Notes: generated by a model not told the origin, from the letters alone. Numbered from the stretch's first letter, positions 1-5,657 are shown. The stretch is 9,488 nucleotides of DNA from Beijerinckiaceae bacterium (GCA_947380915.1 CANCSY010000107.1:1-9488), one strand, 5' to 3'. A program made the numbers and translations.

Positions 1-1
1 T

Positions 2-547
2 GACGGCGCGCGCCAGCATCTCAATGAAGAGGGCAAGCGCCTGCGCGAACTGGCGAGCCTCCTCAAGTCCCCCGCTGACGATGCGGCCGAGCGCCTCGCC
101 GCCCTCATCGAGGATCGCCGCAAGCTCGAGCGCGAATTGACCGAGGCGCGTCGCAAGCTCGCCATGGGCGGTGGCGGCGGCGGCGCTGAAGACGGCATGC
201 GCGAGGTCGCGGGCGTCAAGCTCTTCGCCCGCGCGGTCAGCGGCATCGAGATGAAGGATCTCAAGTCCCTCGCCGACGAGGCCAAGACCAAGGTGGGCTC
301 GGGCGTCGTGGCCATCGTGGGCGTGGCGCCCGATGGCAAGGCGGGCGTGGTGGTGGGCGTAACCGCTGACCTGACGGCGCGCTTCAATGCCGTGGACTTC
401 GTGCGCATCGCCGCCGAATGCCTGGGCGGCAAGGGCGGCGGCGGACGGCCCGACATGGCCCAGGCCGGCGGGCCCGATGGCGCGGGCGCCGACAAGGCGC
501 TGGCGGCCATCACCGAAGCCCTCGCCGCGAAAGCCGCCTCGGCGTAA
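2..547 (+). CDS. alaS: Alanine--tRNA ligase, C-terminal part (5' end outside window)
   Basis: Charges tRNA-Ala with alanine in the cytoplasm. Only the last 181 residues are here; the reading frame is open from base 2, so the gene begins upstream of the window. The first ~50 residues are a charged helical stretch ([15 protein letters not shown] and following) matching the linker/coiled coil before the C-terminal domain. A glycine run (about residues 55-61) follows, then the DHHA1 domain, ending with the signature [19 protein letters not shown] segment (here [16 protein letters not shown]), typical of bacterial AlaRS C-Ala domains. The protein ends in an alanine-rich helix and TAA. The catalytic and editing domains are not visible. 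Nothing looks broken, and the call is secure from the C-terminal signature. The glycine run in the linker and the extra glycine in the signature are mild local variations. No clear intrinsic terminator follows the stop. Confidence 0.95.
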   Translation, partial: DGARQHLNEEGKRLRELASLLKSPADDAAERLAALIEDRRKLERELTEARRKLAMGGGGGGAEDGMREVAGVKLFARAVSGIEMKDLKSLADEAKTKVGSGVVAIVGVAPDGKAGVVVGVTADLTARFNAVDFVRIAAECLGGKGGGGRPDMAQAGGPDGAGADKALAAITEALAAKAASA

Positions 548-581
548 AGACGCGCGCATTTTTGGAACTTCGCAACTGAGC

Positions 582-609
582 CCCTGTTGACAGGGCGCGG
601 CGCTAGATG
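582..609 (+). promoter_or_regulatory. Possible promoter of the dps unit
   Basis: A perfect TTGACA (587-592) is followed after 11 bp by TAGATG inside GCTAGATG (602-609), 34 bp before the dps start. The spacing is too short for an E. coli sigma-70 promoter. It is closer to, but still shorter than, the Caulobacter housekeeping pattern TTGACGS-N10-14-GCTANAWC. The TTGACA forms the loop and one edge of a small hairpin (CCCTG 582-586 / CAGGG 591-595). An 8-bp direct repeat GCGCGGCG (595-602 and 609-616) brackets the -10. This is a guess from position and motif only. Confidence 0.3.
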
Positions 610-643
610 CGCGGCGTCCCGGCCCAGTTCGAGGAGATCCCAG

Positions 644-1162
644 ATGTGCGCAGCCACCACCGAGCCCATGGACACCGGCCTGTCTGAAAAACTGCGCGCG
701 CATTTCGCGTTGCAGCTCAGCGGCGTGCTCGACGACGCCTATTCCTTGATGGTGCAGACCCATGTCTACCACTGGAATGTGCGCGGGCCCCTGTTCGAGC
801 CGATCCACAAGCTTCTGCAGCAGCATTACGAGACCCTGTTCGAGACGGCGGACGAGATCGCCGAGCGGGTGCGCCAGCTGGGCTTCGCCGCACCCGTGGG
901 GGCGAAGACCTTCCCCAGCGGGGTCAAGATCCCCGCCACCATGCCCGATGAGGACGAGATGCTGGCGGATCTGCTCACCCGCCACGAGGCGGCGCTGCGC
1001 AAGCTGCGCCCGCTCTCCGCAGACGCGGACGAGAACCAGGATTTCGCCACCCAGGACCTGCTGAACCACATGCTCGCCTTCCACGAAAAGGCCGCGTGGA
1101 TGCTGCGGTCGATCCTCACCAGCGGGCCGGGTCGTCAGCCCGTCCGCACGGCCAAGGCGTGA
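644..1162 (+). CDS. dps: Dps family ferritin-like DNA-binding/iron-storage protein
   Basis: A 172-residue Dps-type mini-ferritin, the normal size. The family forms 12-mers that oxidise Fe(II) with peroxide, store iron and protect DNA in starved or oxidatively stressed cells. The ATG at 644 is chosen because GAGGAG (631-636) lies 7 bases upstream; the frame stays open further upstream but without a ribosome site. The ferroxidase region is clear: His43 in YHWNVRG, His55, then Asp70 and Glu74 in TADEIAERV, equivalent to E. coli Dps His51, His63, Asp78 and Glu82. The E. coli Asp67 position is Gln59. The C-terminal [12 protein letters not shown] motif is typical. The N-terminus has few lysines, so DNA binding by a Lys-rich tail is not evident; the C-terminus ends in a short basic stretch. 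A DUF1328 gene follows 16 bp later, probably co-transcribed. Confidence 0.93.
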   Translation: MCAATTEPMDTGLSEKLRAHFALQLSGVLDDAYSLMVQTHVYHWNVRGPLFEPIHKLLQQHYETLFETADEIAERVRQLGFAAPVGAKTFPSGVKIPATMPDEDEMLADLLTRHEAALRKLRPLSADADENQDFATQDLLNHMLAFHEKAAWMLRSILTSGPGRQPVRTAKA

Positions 1163-1178
1163 ACCGCAGGAGGCCAGC

Positions 1179-1358
1179 ATGAACTTCGGCAATCTCCTGC
1201 ACTGGGCGGTGATTTTTCTGGTCGTCGCCCTCGTGGCCGCCTTTCTGGGATTTGGCGGCGTCGCGGGCACGGCCATGGAGGGCGCGCGGCTGCTCTTCTG
1301 GGTGGCGCTGGTCTTCCTGGTGGTCTCCCTCGTCTTCGGCCTCCTCCGGCGCGGCTAG
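1179..1358 (+). CDS. DUF1328 / YtjA-family small membrane protein
   Basis: A 59-residue hydrophobic protein. It begins [20 protein letters not shown], has a glycine-rich turn (LGFGGVAG, about residues 23-30), then a second membrane segment (about 38-55) and a basic end (LLRRG). The order TM1, FGG-x-AG, short amphipathic stretch, TM2 is the DUF1328 (YtjA) signature. Homologues are small inner-membrane proteins of unknown function, often found near stress genes. A perfect AGGAGG (1168-1173) sits 5 bases before the ATG, so translation should be strong. It lies 16 bp after dps with no terminator between them, indicating one operon. The next gene downstream is a universal stress protein, so a stress role is plausible by context but untested. 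Family assignment is from motif memory. Confidence 0.88.
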   Translation: MNFGNLLHWAVIFLVVALVAAFLGFGGVAGTAMEGARLLFWVALVFLVVSLVFGLLRRG

Positions 1359-1605
1359 AGCGCAGGCCCATCCATTTGCAACGCGCCAAGACCCGGGAGG
1401 CCGGACGTCACGTCCGCCAAAATGCAGGGCGCGATTCTTTGCACGCGTTTGTGTGATGGGGGCCCCGAAACGTGGCCCCTCCAAGTGTTGGCCCATCCAG
1501 AAGTCGGCGACGGGACGTCGCCCCTCCGAGAGGGGCCATCCAAAGGTGGGACTTGATCCGGCCATGGCGCGCCCGACGTCGCTTGCAACAAGAGGAGCGC
1601 GCACC
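1359..1605. other. Non-coding spacer with three hairpins and short direct repeats
   Basis: This 247-bp spacer lies between the DUF1328 gene and the stress protein. It contains stem-loops CGGACG-TCA-CGTCCG (1402-1416), GGGGCC / GGCCCC with a 9-base loop (1459-1479), and GCCCCTC-CGA-GAGGGGC (1520-1536). None is followed by a T run, so they are not classical terminators. GGCCCATCCA occurs at 1365-1374 and 1490-1499, with a near copy GGCCATCCA at 1534-1542. GACGTC recurs three times. The stress-protein frame stays open through part of it, but the translation is low-complexity Arg/Pro/Ser with no ribosome site, so I read it as untranslated. It could hold the usp promoter or a structured 5' leader. 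Confidence 0.5.
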
Positions 1606-2031
1606 ATGTTCAGGACCATTCTCGTGCCCATCGATCTCGACGAAACCGAGATCACCCGCTCAGCTCTCGAAAAGGCCGAAGCGCTGGCGGAATGGTCGGG
1701 GGCGGCGCTGCGGCTCGTCAATGTGCAGCGCCTGCTGCCCGCCACCTTCATGGATTTCGTGCCCGCCGACTTCGACATGCAGCAGAAGACGGACGCCGAA
1801 GCGAGCCTGAAAAACCTCGCCGCAAGGTTGCGCATGCCCCACGACAGGGTCTCGACCGTGGTGCGCACCGGCGGCGTCTACCCGGAAGTGCTCGCGGAGG
1901 CCGACGCCTGGGGCGCGGACCTCATCGTCATCGGCTCGCACCGGCCGGCCATGTCCACCTATCTCCTTGGCTCCAACGCCAAGACCATCGTGCGCCACGC
2001 CAAATGTTCGGTGCTGGTGCTGCGGGAGTGA
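1606..2031 (+). CDS. Universal stress protein, UspF/UspG type
   Basis: A 141-residue single Usp domain, standard length for the family. It begins MFRTILVPIDLDE, the usual first strand with the nucleotide-contacting Asp10. The phosphate-binding region reads IGSHRPAMSTYLLGSNAKTI (residues 109-128) and is followed by VRHAKCSVLVLR. This SHRP...YLLGSNA pattern is that of E. coli UspF and UspG rather than the G-x2-G-x9-G(S/T) loop of UspA-like ATP binders. Residue 113 is Arg where the classical motif has Gly, as is normal in this subgroup. The ATG is supported by AGGAG (1593-1597), 8 bases upstream; the longer open frame back to 1252 has no start signal and encodes low-complexity sequence. Its usual role is survival under starvation or oxidative stress. 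It converges with the aldo/keto reductase, stops 6 bp apart. Confidence 0.92.
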   Translation: MFRTILVPIDLDETEITRSALEKAEALAEWSGAALRLVNVQRLLPATFMDFVPADFDMQQKTDAEASLKNLAARLRMPHDRVSTVVRTGGVYPEVLAEADAWGADLIVIGSHRPAMSTYLLGSNAKTIVRHAKCSVLVLRE

Positions 2032-2037
2032 GCGCCA

Positions 2038-2976
2038 TCAGCCTTTGGTGATGCGGTCAATCTCGCCCAGTTCCTCAGGGCTCATGGCCCAGCCAAGCGC
2101 CTTGGCGTTGGCCTCGATCTGCGTGGGCGTGCTGGCGCCTGCGATGACGCTGGAGACGCGGGGCTGCATGGCGAGCCAGCTCATGGAGAGTTCCAGCAGG
2201 CTGTGGCCGCGCTCCCTCGCATAGGCGTCGAGCCTGTCGGCGATGGCGCGGTTGCGCTCGGAGAGATGCCGCCCGGCCATCTTGGGAAAGCGCGTGAGCC
2301 TTGCATCCGCAGGCGCGGCGCCGCCCGCATATTTGCCCGTGAGCAAGCCCGCCGCCAGCGGATAGTAGGGCAGCAGGCCCACGCCATACTGGGTCATGGC
2401 GGGGATGAGCTCGCCCTCTATGCTGCGCTCCACGAGGCTATATTCGTCCTGGCAGGAGATGAAGGATTCGAGCCCGCCCGACCGCGAGGTCCAGAGCGCC
2501 TCGGTCAGTCTCCAGCCCTCGAAATTCGAGCAGCCGATGTAGCGCACCTTGCCCTGGCGCACGAGATCATCAAGGGCCCGAAGGGTCTCCTCGATGGGGG
2601 TGGAGGGATCGGGTCGGTGGATCTGGTAGAGATCGAGCCAGTCCGTGCGCAGGCGCGTCAGGCTCGCCTCCACCGCCTCCATGATATAGCGGCGCGAACC
2701 GCCCTTTTTGTGGCCGACATCGTCCATGGCCATGCCGAACTTGCTGGCGAGCACGATGTCCTTTCGCCGTGCGCCGAGGATCTCGCCCATGGCGGTCTCG
2801 GACCCGCCCCTGTCGCCATAGACATCCGCCGTGTCGAAGAGCGTGATGCCCAGATCCAGCGCCTTGTGGATGACGGCGCGGGCGCCCTCCTTGTCGAGCC
2901 TGCCGCCGAAATTGTTGCAGCCGACGCCGCAGATGGACACATCGAGGCCGGAGCGGCCGAGTTTGCGGGTCTTCAT
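2038..2976 (-). CDS. Aldo/keto reductase
   Basis: A 312-residue NADP(H)-dependent aldo/keto reductase with a complete TIM-barrel pattern. The catalytic tetrad is visible: Asp48 and Tyr53 in LFDTADVYG, Lys79 in LASKFG, and His120 in LYQIHRPDP. Other conserved segments are RYIGCSNFEGW (about 145-155), the cofactor-region LLPYYPLAAGLLTGKY, and the C-terminal SSVIAGASTPTQIEANAKA that binds the NADP adenosine phosphate. The opening MKTRKLGRSGLDVS is typical for the voltage-gated-channel-beta / Tas-like branch. No signal peptide, so cytoplasmic. The ATG has a GAGGA about 4 bases upstream on the minus strand. It is transcribed divergently from the LigB-like gene, with starts 116 bp apart, so the two may share control. 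The substrate cannot be deduced; reduction of an aldehyde or ketone in aromatic metabolism is a contextual guess. Confidence 0.93.
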   Translation of the reverse strand: MKTRKLGRSGLDVSICGVGCNNFGGRLDKEGARAVIHKALDLGITLFDTADVYGDRGGSETAMGEILGARRKDIVLASKFGMAMDDVGHKKGGSRRYIMEAVEASLTRLRTDWLDLYQIHRPDPSTPIEETLRALDDLVRQGKVRYIGCSNFEGWRLTEALWTSRSGGLESFISCQDEYSLVERSIEGELIPAMTQYGVGLLPYYPLAAGLLTGKYAGGAAPADARLTRFPKMAGRHLSERNRAIADRLDAYARERGHSLLELSMSWLAMQPRVSSVIAGASTPTQIEANAKALGWAMSPEELGEIDRITKG

Positions 2977-3027
2977 GTCGTCCTCGCTGGGGTTGGTGGC
3001 CCAGTTTCGCGCCGGGGGAAGCCGCTG

Positions 3028-3063
3028 GCAAGGGTTGTGTGCAGGGGCAAGCCCTTGCTAATG
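3028..3063 (+). promoter_or_regulatory. Candidate promoter and operator for the ligBA-like pair
   Basis: TTGTGT (3035-3040), a 17-bp spacer and CTAATG (3058-3063) form a plausible housekeeping promoter 30 bp before the LigB-like start. A 7-bp inverted repeat, GCAAGGG (3028-3034) and CCCTTGC (3052-3058), has one arm abutting the -35 and the other touching the -10. That arrangement would suit a repressor or activator operator in the divergent intergenic region shared with the aldo/keto reductase. Found by eye; not statistically tested. Confidence 0.35.
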
Positions 3064-3092
3064 TGGAGGTCGTCAAAACCGAGGAAACACGA

Positions 3093-3911
3093 ATGGCAAG
3101 GATCGTCGCTGGCCTGGGGGCGCCTCATTCGCCCGGCCTGCCCTCCACCGTCACGAAAAACCCCGCCTTTGTGGAAAATGGCCTCTATGCGGATCTGCGC
3201 CGCCATATCGAGGAGGTGGAGGCCGATGTGGTGCTCATCTTCTCCAACGACCATTTCAACACATTCTTCCTCGACAATTTCCCCCTCTTCGCCGTGGGCG
3301 TGGCGGAGCAGACCTCCGGGCCGAACGACCAGACGCCCATGCCGCAATATCAGATCCCCGTGAATGAGGGGCTGGCGGCCCACATCCACCGCACCGGCAT
3401 CCAGAACGGCTTCGATCTGGCGTTGACGCAGGAGTTCACCGTCGATCACGCCTTCGCCGTGCCCTGGCATTTCATCGCATCCCACGGCAAGGTCGCGATG
3501 GTGCCGATTTTCGTGAACTGCTTCTCGAACCCGCTGCCGCAGGCGCGCCGCGCCCATGATCTCGGCCGCATGATCGGCAGCGCCATCCGCACCTATGGGG
3601 AGCCCTTGCGGGTGGCGGTCTTCGCCAGCGGCAGCTTCTCGCTGGAGATCGGCGGGCCGCAAATCCCCCCCAACGAACGTTCCGGCGTACCCGACCGCAA
3701 ATGGGTGGACCGGGTCGTGCATCTGCTGCGCACCCATGGGTTGAATGACCTCATCGAGGAAGCAACCTCGGAGCAGATGACCCGCGCGGGCAATGCGGGC
3801 GGGGAATTGCTGAACTGGATCGCCATGCTCGGCGTCATCGGGGATCAGCTCCCGATCTCGCTGGAGCCGCAGCCACATGGTCACGCCTTCGGCGTCTGGC
3901 GCTGGGAGTAA
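3093..3911 (+). CDS. LigB-like catalytic subunit of a class III extradiol dioxygenase, acid/base His replaced
   Basis: A 272-residue member of the LigB superfamily (class III extradiol ring-cleavage dioxygenases, non-haem Fe(II)); Sphingobium LigB is about 30 residues longer. Metal ligands match LigB: His12 in GAPHSP (LigB His12), His54 in FSNDHF (His61) and Glu238 in AGGELLNWI (Glu242). His119 in TVDHAF matches active-site His127. The segment VAVFASGSFSLEIGGP aligns without gaps to LigB VHVWGTGGMSHQLQGP, placing Leu184 where LigB has the catalytic acid/base His195. The ATG at 3093 is chosen for the GAGGA (3081-3085) 7 bases upstream; an in-frame extension to 3039 lacks one. The LigA-like partner begins 4 bases after the stop, so a two-subunit enzyme is expected. 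The natural substrate is unknown; catecholic or gallate-like acids are the family norm. The family call is strong; classical activity is uncertain. Confidence 0.87.
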   Translation: MARIVAGLGAPHSPGLPSTVTKNPAFVENGLYADLRRHIEEVEADVVLIFSNDHFNTFFLDNFPLFAVGVAEQTSGPNDQTPMPQYQIPVNEGLAAHIHRTGIQNGFDLALTQEFTVDHAFAVPWHFIASHGKVAMVPIFVNCFSNPLPQARRAHDLGRMIGSAIRTYGEPLRVAVFASGSFSLEIGGPQIPPNERSGVPDRKWVDRVVHLLRTHGLNDLIEEATSEQMTRAGNAGGELLNWIAMLGVIGDQLPISLEPQPHGHAFGVWRWE

Positions 3912-3915
3912 AGCG

Positions 3916-4230
3916 ATGAGCATCTATGGCGTGCACAAACTCTGCCGTTCCGCGCTGCATGACCTGAGCGTGCGCGAGGCCCTGAAGGCAGATCCGCAAG
4001 AGGCGATGGAGCGCTTTCCCCTCACGGCGGAAGAAAAGCGACTGCTGCTGGCGGGCGAAGTGGGCAAGCTCTGGGAGATGGGCGTCAGCGGCTTTCTGCT
4101 GAGCTATCTCACCCGCTGGGAGATCTTCGGCCTTACAGTTTCCGTCTATTGCGACCGCATGCGCGCGGCGAAAGACTGGCGCTATCCCGACGGCTGGCAG
4201 GGCGTGACGAGCGGGCGCGAGGCGCACTAA
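3916..4230 (+). CDS. LigA-like small subunit of the extradiol dioxygenase
   Basis: A 104-residue all-helical protein matching the LigA subunit family (Pfam LigA, PF07746, from memory). The core reads HDLSVREALKADPQEAMERF, then LTAEEKRLLLAGEVGKLWEMGVSG (about 15-59): the DP-x-x-x-hydrophobic, L(S/T)xEE and L-x-x-hydrophobic-G-V pattern of that family. In LigAB the small subunit caps the active site of LigB and shapes the substrate pocket. The tail after residue 66 (RWEIFGLTVSVYCDRMRAAKDWRYPDGWQG) is aromatic-rich and may contribute to the lid. GGGAG (3904-3908) lies within the end of the preceding gene, 7 bases before the ATG; the 4-bp gap implies translational coupling and equal stoichiometry. 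The order catalytic-then-small is the reverse of Sphingobium ligA-ligB. Assignment by pattern, supported strongly by the neighbour. Confidence 0.82.
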   Translation: MSIYGVHKLCRSALHDLSVREALKADPQEAMERFPLTAEEKRLLLAGEVGKLWEMGVSGFLLSYLTRWEIFGLTVSVYCDRMRAAKDWRYPDGWQGVTSGREAH

Positions 4231-4242
4231 ACCCTACCCCCC

Positions 4243-4440
4243 TCAATGACAACCCTTGCAGCGGCAGCCCGGCGGGTGGCCGCGTTCGCCCTCCCCCCGG
4301 CTCAGCGCCGCCACATCCTGGACGGCGCGCATGAGGGCGCAGGCGATCCGCTCGCTGGGAGCGGGGATCGGCAGGTTGCGCAGGGCCGGACCCAGCGCCT
4401 GCTGTATCGTTTCAACTCGTCCGGTGGGCGCCTTGTACAT
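4243..4440 (-). CDS. Small unknown protein with a C-terminal Cys-rich tail
   Basis: I do not recognise this 65-residue protein. The first half contains a basic, amphipathic stretch (MYKAPTGRVETIQQALGPAL) followed by NLPIPAPSERIACALMRAVQ. It ends in PPGCRCKGCH, with Cys59, Cys61, Cys64 and His65 clustered, plus Cys34. Such a tail could bind Zn, Fe or a cluster, or be a redox switch. It has no signal peptide or membrane segment. The ATG at 4440 is supported by GGGAG six bases upstream on the minus strand; a TTG eight codons earlier is the alternative start. It faces the LigA-like gene, with stops 12 bp apart. Good ribosome site, intact frame and non-random tail argue for a real gene; absence of a known family keeps confidence moderate. 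Confidence 0.55.
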   Translation of the reverse strand: MYKAPTGRVETIQQALGPALRNLPIPAPSERIACALMRAVQDVAALSRGEGERGHPPGCRCKGCH

Positions 4441-4510
4441 GCTGCTCTCCCGCGCCCCGCCCAATTGCGGAGCGCCCTGATTGCAGGATGAAACGCGCCT
4501 GCCCCATCGG

Positions 4511-4580
4511 GGTTCGCGTGGCTATAAGCTTTATTGCTGACTAGAGCTTTTTATTTTGACGCGTTTTCTTCACGCGAACC
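4511..4580. repeat. 10-bp perfect inverted repeat flanking AT-rich spacer
   Basis: GGTTCGCGTG (4511-4520) and its exact complement CACGCGAACC (4571-4580) enclose 50 bp that are conspicuously AT-rich for this window (TATAAGCTTTATTGC, then CTAGAGCTTTTTATTTT). A second, smaller hairpin (CGCGT 4560-4564 / ACGCG 4572-4576) competes for the right arm. It sits between two minus-strand genes, just after the amidohydrolase stop. It could act as a terminator-like or processing structure for that transcript. Confidence 0.55.
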
Positions 4581-4607
4581 GGCATCCACTTCGCTTGAAA
4601 ACGCTAT
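4541..4607. repeat. Dispersed intergenic palindromic repeat (Rhizobiales-type)
   Basis: The stretch begins CTAGAGC with a T-rich run and ends GAAAACGCTAT, which are approximate inverted termini. Between them lie GACGCGTTTTCTTCACGCG (an internal hairpin) and AACCGGCATCCACTTCGCTT. From memory this closely resembles a high-copy repeat found between genes in many Hyphomicrobiales, usually with the form CTAGAGC...ACGCGAACCGGTATCCACTTCGCT...GCTCTAG. The right end here has diverged. It abuts the amidohydrolase stop codon (4611), so the transcript of that gene would carry it in its 3' end. The identification is by recall and needs a genome search. Confidence 0.6.
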
Positions 4608-4610
4608 CGC

Positions 4611-5567
4611 TTAGCCAGCCAGCCGCGGAAACAGCCGCATGGCGTTGCCGCGCTCCACCGCCTGCAAAGCCTCGCCCTTGAAGCCCTGATAGGCGTCGAA
4701 GCCCTGCCGTTCGCGGGCCACCACATCCTCGGAGATATAGGGATAGTCCGTGCCGAAAAGGATCTGTGTGTCCGGCACGAAGGCGCGCAGGGCGTCCAGC
4801 GGCGCGTGATGCCCCGACAGCGCCGTGTCGTAATAAAAGCGGGCGATATGGGCGAGCGCCCCATCGGGATAATTGTCGCGGAAGCTCGTCGTCTTGTCGA
4901 AGATCGAGATGCGATGGGCCAGCATGGGCAGGGTGCCGCCGGAATGGGAGAGAATGAAGGGAATGTCCGGATAGCGCGTGGTGACGCCCTTCAGGATCAG
5001 GTTGGTGGCGACCTTGGTGGTCTCGAAGGGATAGTCCACCAGCATGCGCGGCAGGTCCCAGCCATCGGCCTCCTTGCCGGGCGGATAGCAGGGATGGATG
5101 AAGGTCACGATCTTGCGGCGGTTCAGCTCCGCATAGAGCGGCTCGAAATCGGGATGGCCGATGTAGCGGTCGTCCACGCTGGTCAAAAGGCACACGCCCT
5201 CCAGCTTCAACTCGTCGTCGATGCGCGCCAGCTCCTTGAGGGCGGCGTCCACATCCGGCAGGGGCAGGAAGGCGAAGGCGCCGAAGCGCGTGGGGGCGCT
5301 GGCCACCAGCTCCGCCAGATAATCATTGAAGCGGCGCGCCAGATCGCGCGTCTGGGCGAGATCGCCGAACCAGATGCCCGGCGAAGTATAGGAGACCACG
5401 GCGGCGCCGATGCCTTCGGCGTCCATCAGCGCCAGCGACGATTGCGGCGACCATTCGGGAAAGCCCCGATAGGCAGTGCCCGCGATGCCGGCGGCGCGCT
5501 GCACGTCCTTGTAGAACTCGGGCAGGAGATGGTGGTGAACGTCGATACGGCCCTTGGCTGCGGTCAT
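4611..5567 (-). CDS. Amidohydrolase-2 family (ACMSD/LigI/LigJ-like) metal-dependent hydrolase or decarboxylase
   Basis: A 318-residue TIM-barrel protein of the amidohydrolase-2 family (PF04909, from memory), a usual length. Metal-site residues can be placed: HxH as His11/His13 in IDVHHHLLPEF, His158 in TFIHPCYPPG, His208 in ILSHSGGTLP, and Asp274 in LFGTDYPY. The same arrangement is used by ACMSD, gamma-resorcylate decarboxylase, LigI lactonase and LigJ hydratase. No signal peptide, so cytoplasmic. The ATG at 5567 has GGAGG seven bases upstream; the longer frame to 5642 would run through a stem-loop and lacks a ribosome site. It lies about 380 bp from the LigBA pair on the opposite strand, with the unknown small gene between, and downstream of phoX. 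Given that neighbour it may process a ring-cleavage product, by decarboxylation, hydration or lactone hydrolysis. The reaction is not deducible from sequence alone. Confidence 0.88.
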   Translation of the reverse strand: MTAAKGRIDVHHHLLPEFYKDVQRAAGIAGTAYRGFPEWSPQSSLALMDAEGIGAAVVSYTSPGIWFGDLAQTRDLARRFNDYLAELVASAPTRFGAFAFLPLPDVDAALKELARIDDELKLEGVCLLTSVDDRYIGHPDFEPLYAELNRRKIVTFIHPCYPPGKEADGWDLPRMLVDYPFETTKVATNLILKGVTTRYPDIPFILSHSGGTLPMLAHRISIFDKTTSFRDNYPDGALAHIARFYYDTALSGHHAPLDALRAFVPDTQILFGTDYPYISEDVVARERQGFDAYQGFKGEALQAVERGNAMRLFPRLAG

Positions 5568-5599
5568 GATCTTTCCTCCGTTGCAGCCTTGTAGCTTCA

Positions 5600-5628
5600 C
5601 GGGCGGCCTTTGCAAATGAGGCCGCCCG
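5600..5628 (-). terminator. Strong stem-loop between phoX and the amidohydrolase gene
   Basis: A perfect 10-bp stem (CGGGCGGCCT / AGGCCGCCCG) with a 9-base loop lies 30 bp after the phoX stop and 33 bp before the amidohydrolase start. No T run follows on the minus strand, so it may be a partial terminator, a 3'-end stabiliser or an attenuator that lowers expression of the second gene. The structure is certain; the function is inferred. Confidence 0.5.
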
Positions 5629-5657
5629 CCCGGAGACTGCATCAGAGGGGGAAAGGA

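Noticed and set aside
1252..1605. N-terminal extension of the universal stress protein upstream of 1606
   Set aside because: The extension overlaps the DUF1328 gene in another frame, is low-complexity, and the ATG at 1606 gives the standard Usp start with a ribosome site.
1116..1868. A 250-codon minus-strand frame spanning the DUF1328 gene, the spacer and part of the stress protein
   Set aside because: Crosses several real features, with no start signal or domain; composition is typical of antisense frames here.
2203..3363. A 386-codon plus-strand frame across the aldo/keto reductase and the LigB-like start
   Set aside because: Antisense shadow of the reductase that runs out of frame into the LigB-like gene; no recognisable domain or ribosome site.
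2973..3923. A 316-codon minus-strand frame opposite the LigB-like gene
   Set aside because: The real gene on the plus strand carries all metal-ligand motifs and a linked LigA partner; the antisense translation is His/Gly/Arg-rich without domains.
4806..5594. A 262-codon plus-strand frame opposite the amidohydrolase
   Set aside because: Shadow frame; the minus strand has the HxH and TDYPY metal motifs and a good ribosome site.
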